Positions 38,021 through 49,700 of a stretch of DNA of 64,000 bases are shown piece by piece. The position numbers were made by a program, and so were the translations under genes. The number at the start of each line of letters is the position of its first letter. Within the stretch, counting starts at the first letter, position 1. The stretch spans positions 43,802,014 through 43,866,013 of the forward strand of contig CM036618.1 in NCBI GenBank assembly GCA_020746105.1, read 5' to 3'. Origin of the DNA: Trogon surrucura (Eukaryota; Chordata; Aves; Trogoniformes; Trogonidae). The notes under the pieces are model-generated. The model saw only the letters and a list, made by a program, of their open reading frames with translations, had not been told where the DNA came from and searched no databases.

Positions 38021-38060
38021 TTTACTCCTTGAATGATGCATTTACTTTTTGAATGATGCA
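38021..38060. repeat. 20-bp tandem duplication
   Basis: TTTACTCCTTGAATGATGCA (38021-38040) followed directly by TTTACTTTTTGAATGATGCA (38041-38060); two mismatches. Confidence 0.85.
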
Positions 38061-41000
38061 TTATAAACTGAAACTAGTAATTTAACAATGTCGGATTCAA
38101 ATTCCTTTAGAACTCTTGGGTGAATATTGTCTGTTACTGGTAATTTGGTTTTGTTCATTTTCATCAATTTCAGTTGAGCTCGAAAGAGTTCTTCAGATAA
38201 ACCTCACTAATACTGTCTGTTACGCTTTTAATGTCATTGGCTCTTCTTTGTACCCCTTGACAATTTTGGGCTCCACCATTTCTAACCCCCACCTGACATT
38301 CAGGGCACCTAGAAAACATTTTATTACAATGCTTTTTAAGTGTTGTTTCTTCTAATCTTTTTTTGGGGGCTCAATTTATTATGAGTCTACCTTTATTTAT
38401 TAAGAATTAATATTCTCTTTTATTCAATTGAAGAAGACTCACACTTTAGGAAGAAAGCTTTTCTATCACTTATCACATTCCTTACTCTTCTATTTATCCA
38501 TGCTCACCAGATAGTACTATTTGAGTCCCATAATTTTTTTTTCCTTTCTTTAGCCTAAACCCCTAGTAAAATCTGGTTTATGTATTACTAAAGCCTCTTG
38601 AAAATATTTCTTTTCCTCTTAGCTTCTTTTTAGGTAATATTTCAACTATTTTCCTTCAATTTTATTGTATTTTTGCTTTAAAACAAAAATAAAACATTTT
38701 GGAATTATGAACTTTTTTTAATTCCTTTAAGTTTGGAAATCACCACAGTCACAATCAAAATAATTCTTCGATCAAGTATTTTATATCTCTCAAGAATAAA
38801 TCAAAAGAAGATTTCATTTCTGTGATTTGTTAGAGGCAAATTACTCCAAAAAGCAGATTAAGATTAAAAAAAAAGTAAGCGTTTATAGCACAACATTTAC
38901 CCAGTCTTTGTTTGAGCAATTGAAATCTTCCATTATGATTATCATTATCATTATGCTTTTTTTTACAACCATTATGATTATGCTATTTTAAAACCATTTT
39001 CAACATTCTGTCTGGGTCATTGATCACATACAGTCCTATTTTAAAGTCTTGAATATGATGTTTCAAGCTACTGAGATTGTGTGTTTTGTTTGATGTGGCT
39101 AAATTCTGTATACATTTGGTCAAGTTGTCTGTTTGTAAGAGATCTGCTGACCATAGACATACTTTCTTATTCCACTGATCTTGTTATTTTCTGTCTTAAT
39201 TCTAGTCCAGATAATTTTGTGTCCTATTAGTAAATCTATCTGAAAAATAATAATTTTGCTTTGTCATCAATATACCATCTACTCTCAATAAAGGAAGCTA
39301 GATACGGGCAACTAGTCTGAACTGGGATGGATCACATTCTACAGGTGTATAATCTTTTACTGTGAGGAAAATCTAGATAAGCAGCTTTGGCTTGATGTCT
39401 AGCTTTCAAACAACTTCAGTTTTGTGAGATATATTTCCTCCTTACCTACATGCAGAAAATATCATGAAAGCTGAATCTGTACCCTTCTGGATTCTCCTCT
39501 TAGGTTACCTGCATCCAAAGCACAATTCCCCAGGTTTTCCTGGTTTAAAATGTTCTCTGAAATATTACAGATTACTGTCCCTCCAACTTGAAATAAAGGT
39601 AATAAAATAATCATGGCCTATGCCACTCTTCTACTTATCAGTTTGGAAAAGAAGTATTTCTTTAGGGGAAAAAAAAGAAATAAAATGGCCCTTTAATGCA
39701 CGTTTCTACTTTATATTGAACTCTTTTTCCCAATGAATTAAGAATATGCTTCATTACACTTTGTGAATTCTCTTGAATATCTGAACACGATTTTAGTATT
39801 TAAAAATTATGTCCTATCTACTGAGAACCAAATATGTTTGAGGGCACTGCAAGCATTCTGCGTCTTTGAAATCAATGCTGAATTCAGCAACATAGGATGC
39901 AACTTTAAAGTGTAGCAAGGTATTCACTGCAAAGGAGAAGCAGGAAAGCAAACAATGTGGAGTATATATTTTATTTAAGTTTGAAATTGCTAAAGATATC
40001 CTAAAAGTAAAGATTTTAAAGAAATTTTAAACAGTGGATTTGAATAAGAAATTAGAAGAAGTAATGGAAAAAAAGTTGACATGTATATTTAAGACACAGA
40101 TTGATAAATTTGATGGCTTACAGTTACAGAGGATTTGATGACTCAGTTTGTTCTGGACATGTGCTTCTAAAAGATACTGCAATGAAGAGCTTGGAATTTG
40201 AAAAACCTACATTCAGGTAAACTTTGCATTTTCATCTAAGTGTTTTACTAAATAAGTTTGCCGTGGCTTTAAAACGAAGTTGTAATATTTATGGAAATTT
40301 AAATTATCAGATATATATAATTATATTGTTTAATATTATTTCATTAACGATGAATCATTCTTCTCATTTTTTGTGACTACTGCTTCCTTAGGAGAAAAGT
40401 ATGATGCTGCCATTCAGTTAAGAGCAAATTCTTTCACAATAGGGAAGAGACAATCCAATTTCACCTGCAGATATATTTGATAAATCATAGTGCAGAGGCT
40501 AAGTAAACAGTGAGTGTAGATATTTTCGGGAAATTATGAAAGAGGAACACCTATGAGAAGCCAATCTGATATTGACCTGTAAAGAAGAAAGGCAGGTAGT
40601 TAGGATCTGTTAGACCCAATTTCTATTCCATTAAGTAATAGAACACATGTAAAGAAATTATAACTATCTTGAGAGTAACAGGACTGAAAGCAGAATAGGT
40701 CTGTAAAGAACATGAATCAAACCTCAGGGAATTCCAGGGTTTTTAGTCCTGAGGAGAATTTTAGAACAGGTGAAAACTTTTTGTGATATTTTAAACTAAA
40801 GTAGTCAGCACATTTACCGTAGGGAAATAATCCTAAATTAGTGTGATAATAGACTAAATTACTCAATTGCAAATGCTCTTCTATGAAACAAAATGTTGTG
40901 TATTAAGGGTTTAGTTGAACTCCCATTGCAATCAATGGTAAGTGTCCAGATGGACCAGACTCAAATAATCACTTCTCAGTGTTCCAGTAAAACATTCTTT

Positions 41001-41178
41001 AAGTTATATATACTCCAGTTTAAAACAGATTTGGAAGTCTGAAAGTTCTGCTTTACTTCTTAACCAAGAACATAACAACTGCAATAGCGTGTATTGGTAT
41101 GGATTGTGTATTGATGTTAATTGTGTTCTATGTATACACAACACCTTTCAACTCCTAAGAACGTGCTGACAAACATAC

Positions 41179-41421
41179 AATCATAGAATCAGAGAATGAA
41201 TTGAGTTGGAAGAGACCTTAAAGATCATAGAATCATAGAATCATAGAATCATAGAATCATAGAATGTTAGGGATTGGAAGGGACCTCGAAAGATCATCAA
41301 GTCCAATCCCCCTGCCAGAGCAGGAATGCCTAGACTATGCCACACAGGAACGTGTCCAGGCAGGTCTTGAATGTCTCCAGAGAAGGAGACTCCAAGCCCC
41401 CTGACATGGGTAGGGACATAT
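41179..41421 (-). mobile_element. Older CR1 3' end interrupted by a younger CR1
   Basis: Outer element: AATCATAGAATCAGAGAATG ... GAGTTGGAAGAGACCTTAAA up to about 41227, resuming at about 41391 as TCCAAGCCCCCTGACATGGG and fading by 41421. Read together these give a normal CR1 3' UTR order (GATCAT, then CCAACCCCCTG, then CATGGGTAGGGACA), so the middle is an insertion. Confidence 0.75.
41225..41393 (-). mobile_element. Short young CR1 nested in the older CR1
   Basis: Several ATCATAGAAT units, then GTTAGGGATTGGAAGGGACC and the 3' UTR through GGAGACTCC. It is almost identical to the 3' end of the 14.4-kb and 62.5-kb copies (including AGGAATGCCTAGACTATGCC), so it belongs to that young subfamily. 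It is only about 170 bp long. The number of CATAGAAT units (about five) is higher than in the sister copies. Confidence 0.85.
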
Positions 41422-44332
41422 AGGTGTGACTTTCCAGTCTTTAATATAAAGCCATGGCATTTCTGAGTCTATTTTGCCATAGGACCATCTCAAGGACAAC
41501 TTACATTTCTAACAATGAGTGTGAGAAAAAGGAAAGTTATCAAAGGGGACGCAAAGAACTTTAGCCCTCAATGTAAGAGTGAGATGATAAGCTGAATTTT
41601 ATTTGTGCAATGGCTACTCAAAAAAAAAAAAAAAAAGTGAACACTGAATTAACCTAAGCTCTAAAAGCATACTCTTACAAGTGCCTGAGTTCTTTGCTTG
41701 TGGTTTTGTGGTCTTTTATAAAAAAAAAAAAAAAATACTAGAAGATACTTTGATTTTGGGTTTCAGGACAAGCTTATCTAATATGCTTGATAGTTTAGTT
41801 GGTTGCAGAATTCTGTATGTGACCAGAAAATTCTGGTATAAACAACCATTTTCATATTAAACTAATAGTTGAAAGAAAAAAAAAAAAGGAAGGTCTCCAA
41901 AACTACAAAATCTATTTCTAGTTTTGCGCAAAGAATACAAGATCACTTTCAAGTAGCATTTGTGTTGAAAAAGTAAAATTGAGAGTCAAGTTTTTTATCC
42001 ATATTTGCCTTTTTATACAAGGAAACTGGACGTGAAAACATTCCTGCTGGTTTCAAACTGCTACCACATGCAACATCAAGATGATGCAGACGGAGGATTT
42101 TCCACCTGTGAAACTCAGTTACCCACAGTCATCCACAGTTTACAGACAACTTTTGTTAAAGATGAATGATATGGGTCCTATTTAGTGGACTACTGTCAAC
42201 AAATTCATCAGAGGCAGTTGGCTTACTTTAAAATTTTACATTCTCTTCAGAAAGTAAATTAGAGCTACTAAAACATCAGAAGATAAGCTGCCTTCAAAGC
42301 ACTGTTGAATTCTGTTGCTAAGCAGGAGGGAAGGAGAGACATTATGTATTCGGTGCTGACATTTCTACTAAAGCCTGCAGTAGGTCTTTAACAACTCGTT
42401 AAAGTAGTTTGTAATAGGAAATAGACTTTTATGGGGTCCTAGTTTTTTAGGTCTTTTTTCAATGAGGGGAAAATAGAATAGTCATGATAATTACTTAGAA
42501 TAATTATTTCTCTAGAAACATTTTCACTTCTTTTAATTTGGACTGCTGTTACGCAAAGCCGTCTTGATAACATGCAAATGTGTGATCTACATTTCTGTAA
42601 TTCATCCTTATCAGCCTGATGGCATATGAGCACATTAGCAGCACAGAAAATGTGAAACACATTAGCATAAAACATGTACTATCAGGTATTACAGCTTCAT
42701 TATCCCTTTTCCAGTCACACCCATCATCACTTCTATGCAAGGAAGTGCTATGGAAAGTGTAAACCATACAGAAATAACACTAAAATAGCATGAAGAAACA
42801 TCAGAAAAGACCACAAATGCAACCAGAATGATTTTATATTTCATGTACAGTGAACATTAAGAAAGCATAATCACCTAGGTCTTAAGGGCAAAGACCAAAC
42901 TATTTTTTACGAAAATATACAGTTAAGAGACTGTCTTCTCATTAAAAGGTTAGTACTAACGGCCTTCGCCCTTAGGAAACACTTTTAAATGGAAAATATA
43001 TTTCTAGTAACATGTCATTTTCCAAGGAAATTGGGACATTAAAAAAAAAACACTCTATAAAAACATAGAGGATCTTTTTCTAGTATTTGATTTGAAAAAA
43101 ATCAGAAATATACAAAAAGCAATACTTAGATGAGAAGTTTAGTGCCACAATATTAAGAACTATTCTTGACAATGTTATTATTCAGAATGTTTGTCAGAAA
43201 TAGAAAGATGGAAAATATTAATTGGAATCTCTTTCAGTAAAAAACAAAAGAAAAAAGACAATCACAAAAAACCCAAAACACACAAAACACAAGAAATCAA
43301 CCAACTAAATAAACAAACCAGAAAGTGGAAATAACTTGAACCTGAATCTTCTGAGTTTAGAGTGCTAAAACACTCTTCTGTTTCAATTGCAGTTACATAT
43401 TAAAAATGCTACCTTTAAGAGTATGGAAATGGTTCAAAGTATAGAACTATCAGGAAATATTTCTTTGCATAAAAAAAATAACTAAAGCTGTTATTTTACC
43501 TAAAATTTAATCTTACAATCACCTAGGAATATGACAACTGACTCTATACTGCGTACTCTGATGTGTAAAGGGTTCATGTATACATGTGTTAAAAGGTCTG
43601 AAGATTCATGGTTTTACCATGATAATACGTCACATAGAAGTGCACACACCAGGAAATACAGACCTTTTGAATGGTATTTGGACTTTCTGTACTGACTTCG
43701 TGGAAATGGCTTTTTTATTAGTATTTTACCGGGTTAATAAAATTCTACATGCATACATAGTGTGTACTACAATAATATGCCAACATATAACTTTTGCTCA
43801 GTCACACATAATATACAATAAAAAGACATTTGAAAGATTTGAATAAAAGTTTACTGTTTAGAAAGAATAGTGGTTTTCTTTGTGTTGTTTTGTCAATAAG
43901 CAAACAATTAAGAAGCTGGTTATAAAAGTACAGTTAAGTCATACAGGTAAGGAAATGTTTACTTGCGATAAAAATACGCTTAGTTATTCGTAAGATGTGA
44001 ATTACTTTATACTAACTAAAAAGATCAAAGAGAGGGTAAAGATACAATGTGTGTTCTGCAGGTGATAATTGCAGCCCTGTAGGCTGAACATAATACGCAC
44101 TCTACAGTTGTCCTTATTGTACTTGACGCAATATCTGGACACTGAATACAATTGTGGACAAAAATTTTTGGACACTGAATAGTGTCCAAACACTAGAAAT
44201 GTCATTTCAAGGACAACATTAAGAGGAATTACGAAAACTACCTTAAAATAATATGCTTATATGCAAATAAGAAACAATTAAACATGATAAAATACTTCAT
44301 AAACACAATCTATTCCTTCCCTCAATGACTGG
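41422..44332. other. AT-rich non-coding DNA
   Basis: Unique sequence with three long A runs (about 41621-41636, 41719-41734, 41877-41887). No gene or transposon recognised. A hairpin at 44167-44190 is listed separately. Confidence 0.5.
44167..44190. repeat. Perfect 10-bp inverted repeat, 4-nt loop
   Basis: TTTGGACACT, loop GAAT, AGTGTCCAAA. The motif GGACACTGAATA also occurs 34 bp upstream (about 44136-44147), so the hairpin contains one copy of a short dispersed repeat. Confidence 0.65.
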
Positions 44333-46440
44333 AGAAGGTGGAGTTCAGGATCTTGCATGGTAGGAACAAACCAACCGAGCACGATTGTAACCCTGGACCT
44401 CAGCAGGACCAATTTTGGCCTTTTCAAAAAATTGCTAGGGGAAATCCCACGGGACAGGGACTAGAAGGCAAAGGAGTCCAAGACAGTTGGCTAATATTCA
44501 AGGACCACTTCTTCCAAGCTCAAGATCAGTGCATCCCAAGGGGTAGGAAATCAAGAGAACCAGGAGACCCTCATGGTTCAGCAGGGAACTGCTGGGTAAA
44601 ATCAAGTGTAAGAAGAAAGTCTATAGATATGGAAGGAGAGACTGGCCACTTGGGTGGAATATAAGGCTGTGGTCAGAGGATATAGAGAGGCAACTAGGAA
44701 AGCTAAGGCCTCCTTGGAATTAAACCTTGTGAAGGAGGTCAAGGACAACAAAAAAGGGTTCTTCAAACACATTGCAGGTAAAACTAATACTAGAGGCAAT
44801 GTAGGCCCTCTGGTGAATGAGGTGGGTGCCCTGGAGACAGAGGATTCACAGAAGGCAGAATTGCTGAACGCCTTCTTTGCCTCTGTCTATACTGCTGGAG
44901 ACTGTCTTCAGGAGTCCCAGAGCCCTGAGGCTTCAGAGGAATTCAGGATAAGGAAGGAGTTTGCCTTGGTTAATGAGGACTGAATTAGGGATCAATTAGG
45001 CAACCTGAACAACCATAAATCCATGGGCCCTGATGGGATGCACCCATGGGTGCTGAGGAAGCTGGCAGAAGTCATTGTTAGGACACTCTCTATCATCTTT
45101 GATAAGTTGTGGGGAACAAGAGGGGCGCCTGAGGATTGAAGGAAAGCAAAAATCAGTCCAGTCTTCGAAAAGGGCAAGAAGGAGTGTTCGGGTAACTACA
45201 GACTGCTCAGCCTCACCTCTATCCCTCGGAAGATGATGGAACAACTTATCCTTAGCACTGTCTCTAACCTTATCAAGGCTAAGAGGGTCATTGGGAGCAG
45301 TCAACATGATTTTCCAAAGAGAAGTCAACCTAAGAGCCTTTTATGAGGACATAGAAAGGTAGATAGATGATGGCAGTGCAGTGGATGTAGTTTATCTGGA
45401 TTTCAGTAAAGCATGTGTTACTGTCTCCTATAGCATTCTCATAGCTAAACTGAGGAAGTATGGTCTGGGTGATGGGGTAGTGAGGTAGATTGTGAATTGG
45501 TTGAAGGAGAGAAGTTAGAGAGTTGTGGTCAATAGGACAGAGTGTAGTTGGAGGCCTCTGTCTAGTGGAGTCCCTCCGGGGACCAGTACTGTTCAATATA
45601 TTCATCAATGACCTGGATGAGGGATTAGAGAGCACTGTCAGCAAGTTTGCTGATGACACAAAACTGGGAGGAGTGGCTGACACACCAGAAGGCTGTGCAG
45701 CCATTCAGAGAGACCTAGACAGGTTGGAGAGTTGGGTGGGGAGTAATCTTACGAAATACAAGGACAAGTGTAGAATCTTGCACCTGGGAAAGAACAACCC
45801 CATGTATCAGTACTGCTGGGGGACTGACCTGTTGGAGAGCAACGTAGGGGAAAGGGACCTGAGGGTGATGGTGAACAGGAGGATAACCATGAGCCAGCAC
45901 TGTGCCCTCTTGGCCAAGAAGGCCAATGGCATCCTGGGGTATATTAGAAGCGCTATGGCTAGTAGTTCAAGAGAGTTTCTTCTCCCTGTCTACTCTGCCC
46001 TCATGAGGCCACATCTGGAACATTGTGTCCAGTTCTGGGCCCCCCAGTTCAAGAAGGACAGGGAACTGCTGGAGAGAGTCCAGGACAGATGATGAAGTGA
46101 GTGGAACATCTCCCTTATGAGGAAAGGCTGAAGGAGCTGGCTGAAGAAGGCTGAGGGGTGACCTCATAAATGTTTATAAACATACCAAGGGCCAGGCTCT
46201 TCCAAGTGATGTCTAATGACGGGACAAGGGCAACTGGTGTAAGCTGGAGCATAGGAGGTTCCACAAAAACATTAGAAAAAACTGTGAGGGTGACAGAGCA
46301 CTGGAACAGGCTGACCAGGGAGGTTGTGGAGTCTCCTTCTCTGGAGACATTGAAAACCCACCTGGATGCATTCCTATATGGCCTACTCTAGGTGATCCTG
46401 CTTTAGCAGGGGCAACCCCAAACGTTCTGTGATTCTGTGA
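44333..46440 (+). mobile_element. Decayed CR1 LINE, 5'-truncated
   Basis: About 2.1 kb on the plus strand. Homology to the 31.4-kb CR1 begins at the end of the endonuclease (GGTGGAGTTCAGGATC, equivalent to ...EFRIL) and runs to a CR1 tail GTTCTGTGATTCTGTG. The 3' UTR has lost roughly 45 bp between GGGGCAACCCC and the tail. Many stops and frameshifts make this the most mutated of the long CR1 copies. Confidence 0.9.
44339..46391 (+). pseudogene. CR1 ORF2 remnant with multiple stops and deletions
   Basis: Fragmentary reverse transcriptase. Pieces in successive frames: 44654-44983 ([17 protein letters not shown] linker, stopped where a Trp codon TGG has become TGA), then broken frames from 44990, then 45523-46092 with catalytic FADDTKLGG (Asp codons 45652-45657) and [16 protein letters not shown], then 46170-46391 ending at the usual stop. 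About 11 bases are missing near 45575, in the segment that codes for PQGSVLG in intact copies, which itself shifts the frame. Further loss affects the QHGF region near 45305-45330. Non-functional without doubt. Confidence 0.85.
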
Positions 46441-47216
46441 AATCCACAGATTAGATGGAACAAGGTAATTTCTACATTCATACTACTTCCTGAGAAACTA
46501 ACGCACTTGATATTGTCATGGGGATCAAACTTTACAAACATTTACTTATAAATCTTATAGAGGCAGGAATTGTCCCATACTGTCTAAAGAACCCATGCCT
46601 AAGTGGGGACTGATTCCGAATGGGATTTCTAGGTCTTTAACACATCATAAATAATAAATAGGCAACAGCAATAAATTCACCTTACCAGACTGCAGGAGTT
46701 AATTCTATATCCAAGATGGTGTTTTGTGTGAAACTAACTGCATTGATCTGCTATATCTTCTCTGCTGTAGCACAGTGTTTAAGACGAGTTGCCACATAAA
46801 TAAATACAACTCTCTTCAATACACTTTCTTAACTGCTCCTCCATGAAGTCATCCTGAGAGCTGGAATCCTCCCTGTGAATCGGATACTATAGCCCAAGTC
46901 AGTACAAAAAAAAATCAGTGTGAACATATCATCTGCAGAATCGCCTTCTTTGTAATACGGTGGACACAAAATTTAAGAGTTGTCTATTGGTGCTGACCAT
47001 CAGGTGTTTTTCAGCAATGTTTGCCACTCATTTATAAAGATAATTCTTTATTTCAGAAGAAATATAGTCAGCTGTAAGAGTCTTTGCTGTTTTCCATTGG
47101 CAGAGTTCCAATTTTCTCACACTGTGGACTGTTTATTCCAAGGAAAAAAAAAAATAAGTTCTCTCAAATAATGGATTTAGAAAAAGGAGCACAGATTTCT
47201 GATATTTGAATATTTG
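46441..47216. other. Non-coding spacer
   Basis: Unique AT-rich sequence between two CR1 copies. Nothing recognised. Confidence 0.5.
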
Positions 47217-47656
47217 TTGGAGCAGGTCTAGAGGACTGCCATGAAGATGATTGGAGCTTGGAGCACCTGCCCTGTGAGGACAAGCTGAGAGAGTTGGCAT
47301 TGCTCAGCCTGGAGAAGAGAAGGCTCTGGAGAGACCTTATTGCAGTCTTCCAGTACTTAAAGGTGGCCTATGGGAAAGAAGGTAAGAGACTTTTTATTAG
47401 GGAGTGTAGTGATAGAAGAAGGGTAGATTTATATTAGATATAAGGAAGAAATTATTTTCTGTGAGGGTCATGAGACACTAGAACAAATTGCCCAAAGAAT
47501 TTGTGGATGCCCCCTCCCTGGATGTGTTCAAGGACAGGTTAGATTAGGCTTTGAGCAACCTGGTCTAGTGGCCGATGGCACTGCCTATGGCAGAGGGGTT
47601 GGAACTAGAGGATTTTTAAGGTCCCTTCCAACCCAAACCATTCTACGATTCAATGA
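47217..47656 (+). mobile_element. Old CR1 3' end, 440 bp
   Basis: Begins GGAGCAGGTCTAGAGGACTG and passes CCTGTGAGGACAAGCTGAGAG, CTCAGCCTGGAGAAGAG, GATGTGTTCAAGGACAGG, AAGGTCCCTTCCAACCC and a tail ATTCTACGATTCAATG. It covers the last part of ORF2 and the 3' UTR, with many substitutions. No open frame remains. Confidence 0.85.
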
Positions 47657-48523
47657 ATATTGAAAAGAACCGAGATCTGAAAGGATAAATTATGCAAACT
47701 CTGTACAAAGTGAGAGTCAATGAATTTTCAACTGTATTTCCTAGATAAATCAGCAAAGTGCCGAAGTGCCAAGAGATCTATAAGGTTTAACAAATAACCT
47801 TTTTTTTTTCTTGAGAGTTTTCAACTCCTTTTTCTGTATGAGAGGTGAAAGGTTTACTCCTCTTTCTAGTTTGAAACATGTTTCCTAATGATAAATGAAT
47901 ATAGCAATGGCACATAGGGATTTCTGATTATACAATTTGTCTTCTGTGTCACTAAATATAACTTCCTGTTTCTATCTCCTCCACCTCTCTTCTGTTATAT
48001 CAAAATTGATAATATTATAAAGAAGTGTTTTTCTCTACAATGTCTTAGACATAAGTAAAATGAAATACGGTGTGCCTTTTGAAATACAGTGTGTACTTAA
48101 GGTCTGATAAAACATTGTTAATTTAAGTTTTCCAACATATCTAATATACCACTCTGCACATACTAAGCTCAGGCTGGAAGAATGAAGCTGAACTCAATAT
48201 AACACAGAAAATCTGTAGTGACAGATACACACATTACACAGAATTACTAAAACGTCAGCACCACAGAAGAGAGACATTAAAAGTCCTAAAACATCGACCC
48301 TGTTATTCACACCTGATAATAAATTTTAACTAAGTAACTGTCACTAAGAAAACATGTGTCTCAAGCTGAGTCCAAGAACCTAAAGTCATGGCAACTTGTT
48401 ACCAGCTGTTAAAAATATAAGTATGTTTTTCAGCTGCCTGGCAAGTATGTATACTGTGGAAAGTAACAGGTGATTTGAATTCATTCTATTATTTAGTTTG
48501 GTGTTCTTCAATTGCTTAAGAAT
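47657..48523. other. AT-rich non-coding DNA
   Basis: Unique sequence. Nothing recognised. Confidence 0.5.
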
Positions 48524-48573
48524 TACATATTTTAGGGCTGGGCTGGTCACTAAAACATGGACAGATACTCTCT

Positions 48574-48760
48574 AACTGGTTTATCTCACTTGGTTGAGCA
48601 TGGTGCTGAAACGCCAAAGATCGCAGGTTCGATTCCCATTGGGTCCCCATGTGTTGCTTGTTTTAGTTGAGAGGCGTCCCTGCCCATGACAGGGACATTG
48701 GATTAAAATGATCTCTAAGGTCCCTTCCAGCTTAGGCCATTCTATGATTCTCTGATTCTC
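48574..48760 (+). mobile_element. tRNA-Ile-like SINE with CR1 tail inside an LTR
   Basis: Head: box A region TTATCTCACTTGGTTGAG, anticodon-arm-like GCATGGTGCTGAAACGCC, and an intact box B GGTTCGATTCC, as in tRNA-Ile. Then a linker (CCATGTGTTGCTTG) and a CR1 3' tail (GATCTCTAAGGTCCCTTCC ... ATGATTCTCTGATTC). It is best explained as a TguSINE1-type SINE: pol III transcript, mobilised by CR1 machinery. It interrupts the LTR after CTCTCTAACT, a sequence the uninterrupted family member has followed by CCCTCTCT, so it is younger than that LTR. Box A has one deviation (TATC instead of TAGC). Confidence 0.9.
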
Positions 48761-49374
48761 TCCTCCCTGAAATGGGAAGGAAAAGGGAATGAGGCAGAGA
48801 AACTTATGGATTAGAAAAAGGAAACTAAAATGGCTTTAGTGAAACAATAATAGAAATAAAAGTGAAATGATAAAAACAAAGAACTATATACAACTGCATA
48901 TAAGTCTGATATCAAACCTGACTCCCCCTCAGTAGCAATCCCCACTGATGCTGCAGAGCAGGAGGCACCAGGGAAACCCCAGGCTCAGGGGCGGTTGGAG
49001 CTGGATACAGGGAGCTGGATTCAGGAACTCAGGAACAGAGTCAAAAGCAGGAGATTGGACAGAGCACTCCTTGGATGCCAGCTGTTGAGGAATGAGACCT
49101 AAACTCTCTTGATCACTCAATTTTTACTGAATATGACGTGTTTTTGCAGCAGCATATTTTCCTAGACAATGTCTGCTACTAGCAGTGATAACACCTGATG
49201 TTTACAGTTACTGCCTGGGACTGGGATGCAGAAAGGCTCTTGCTTATACTTATACCTATAGTGACCAAGACCACTGCTGGCTCTTGTGTGCCACGCTGAG
49301 AGTGCTGAGAAATAAGAGGGGTCACAAGGAAGTAAAAGGTTGCACCTCTGAGGAGTTACAGATGGAAGAAGTGA

Positions 49375-49415
49375 CCAATAAGATCCATTCCATATATGTC
49401 ATATTCAGTATAAAA
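49375..49415 (+). promoter_or_regulatory. LTR core promoter: CCAAT and TATA boxes
   Basis: CCAAT at 49375-49379 and TATAAAA at 49409-49415, 30 bp apart, in the middle of the LTR as expected for U3. Whether it is active is unknown. Confidence 0.6.
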
Positions 49416-49694
49416 CTGAGGTATCATGAGGGTTTAGTTATCTTTTTCCTCTCTTCTGCAATGGTCAGCATCCAGGGAGGACTCCATCCTATCTTCTGCC
49501 TTTGATCTGAATCCTGAATTCCTGAGTTCAGCTTCTGTACCGAGCTCCCCTCTGCCACTGAGCCTGGGACTTCCCCAGTGCCACCCGCTCTGTAGCATCA
49601 GTGGTGATTCCTATCGGGGAGGGAGGAGGAGTTGAGTTTGATACCGGTTTTGTATATATGTGTATAGTTCATTAATTTTATTATTTCCCTATTC

Positions 49695-49700
49695 ATTAAA
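49695..49700 (+). promoter_or_regulatory. LTR poly(A) signal ATTAAA
   Basis: ATTAAA follows the TATA box by about 280 bp and precedes a T-rich stretch, the arrangement expected at the R-U5 boundary of an LTR. Confidence 0.55.

Larger units (their letters stand above)
34549..41178. other. 6.6 kb of AT-rich non-coding DNA
   Basis: No gene or transposon recognised. Contains the (TTCC)n microsatellite, a palindrome at 35.6 kb and a 20-bp duplication at 38.0 kb (listed separately), plus an ATTATGATTATC-type low-complexity patch near 38935-38990. Frames are short and Phe/Leu-rich. Confidence 0.5.

Noticed and set aside
48574..48640. A genuine tRNA-Ile gene
   Set aside because: The head lacks a proper acceptor stem, box A is imperfect, and it runs straight into a CR1 tail, so it is a SINE.
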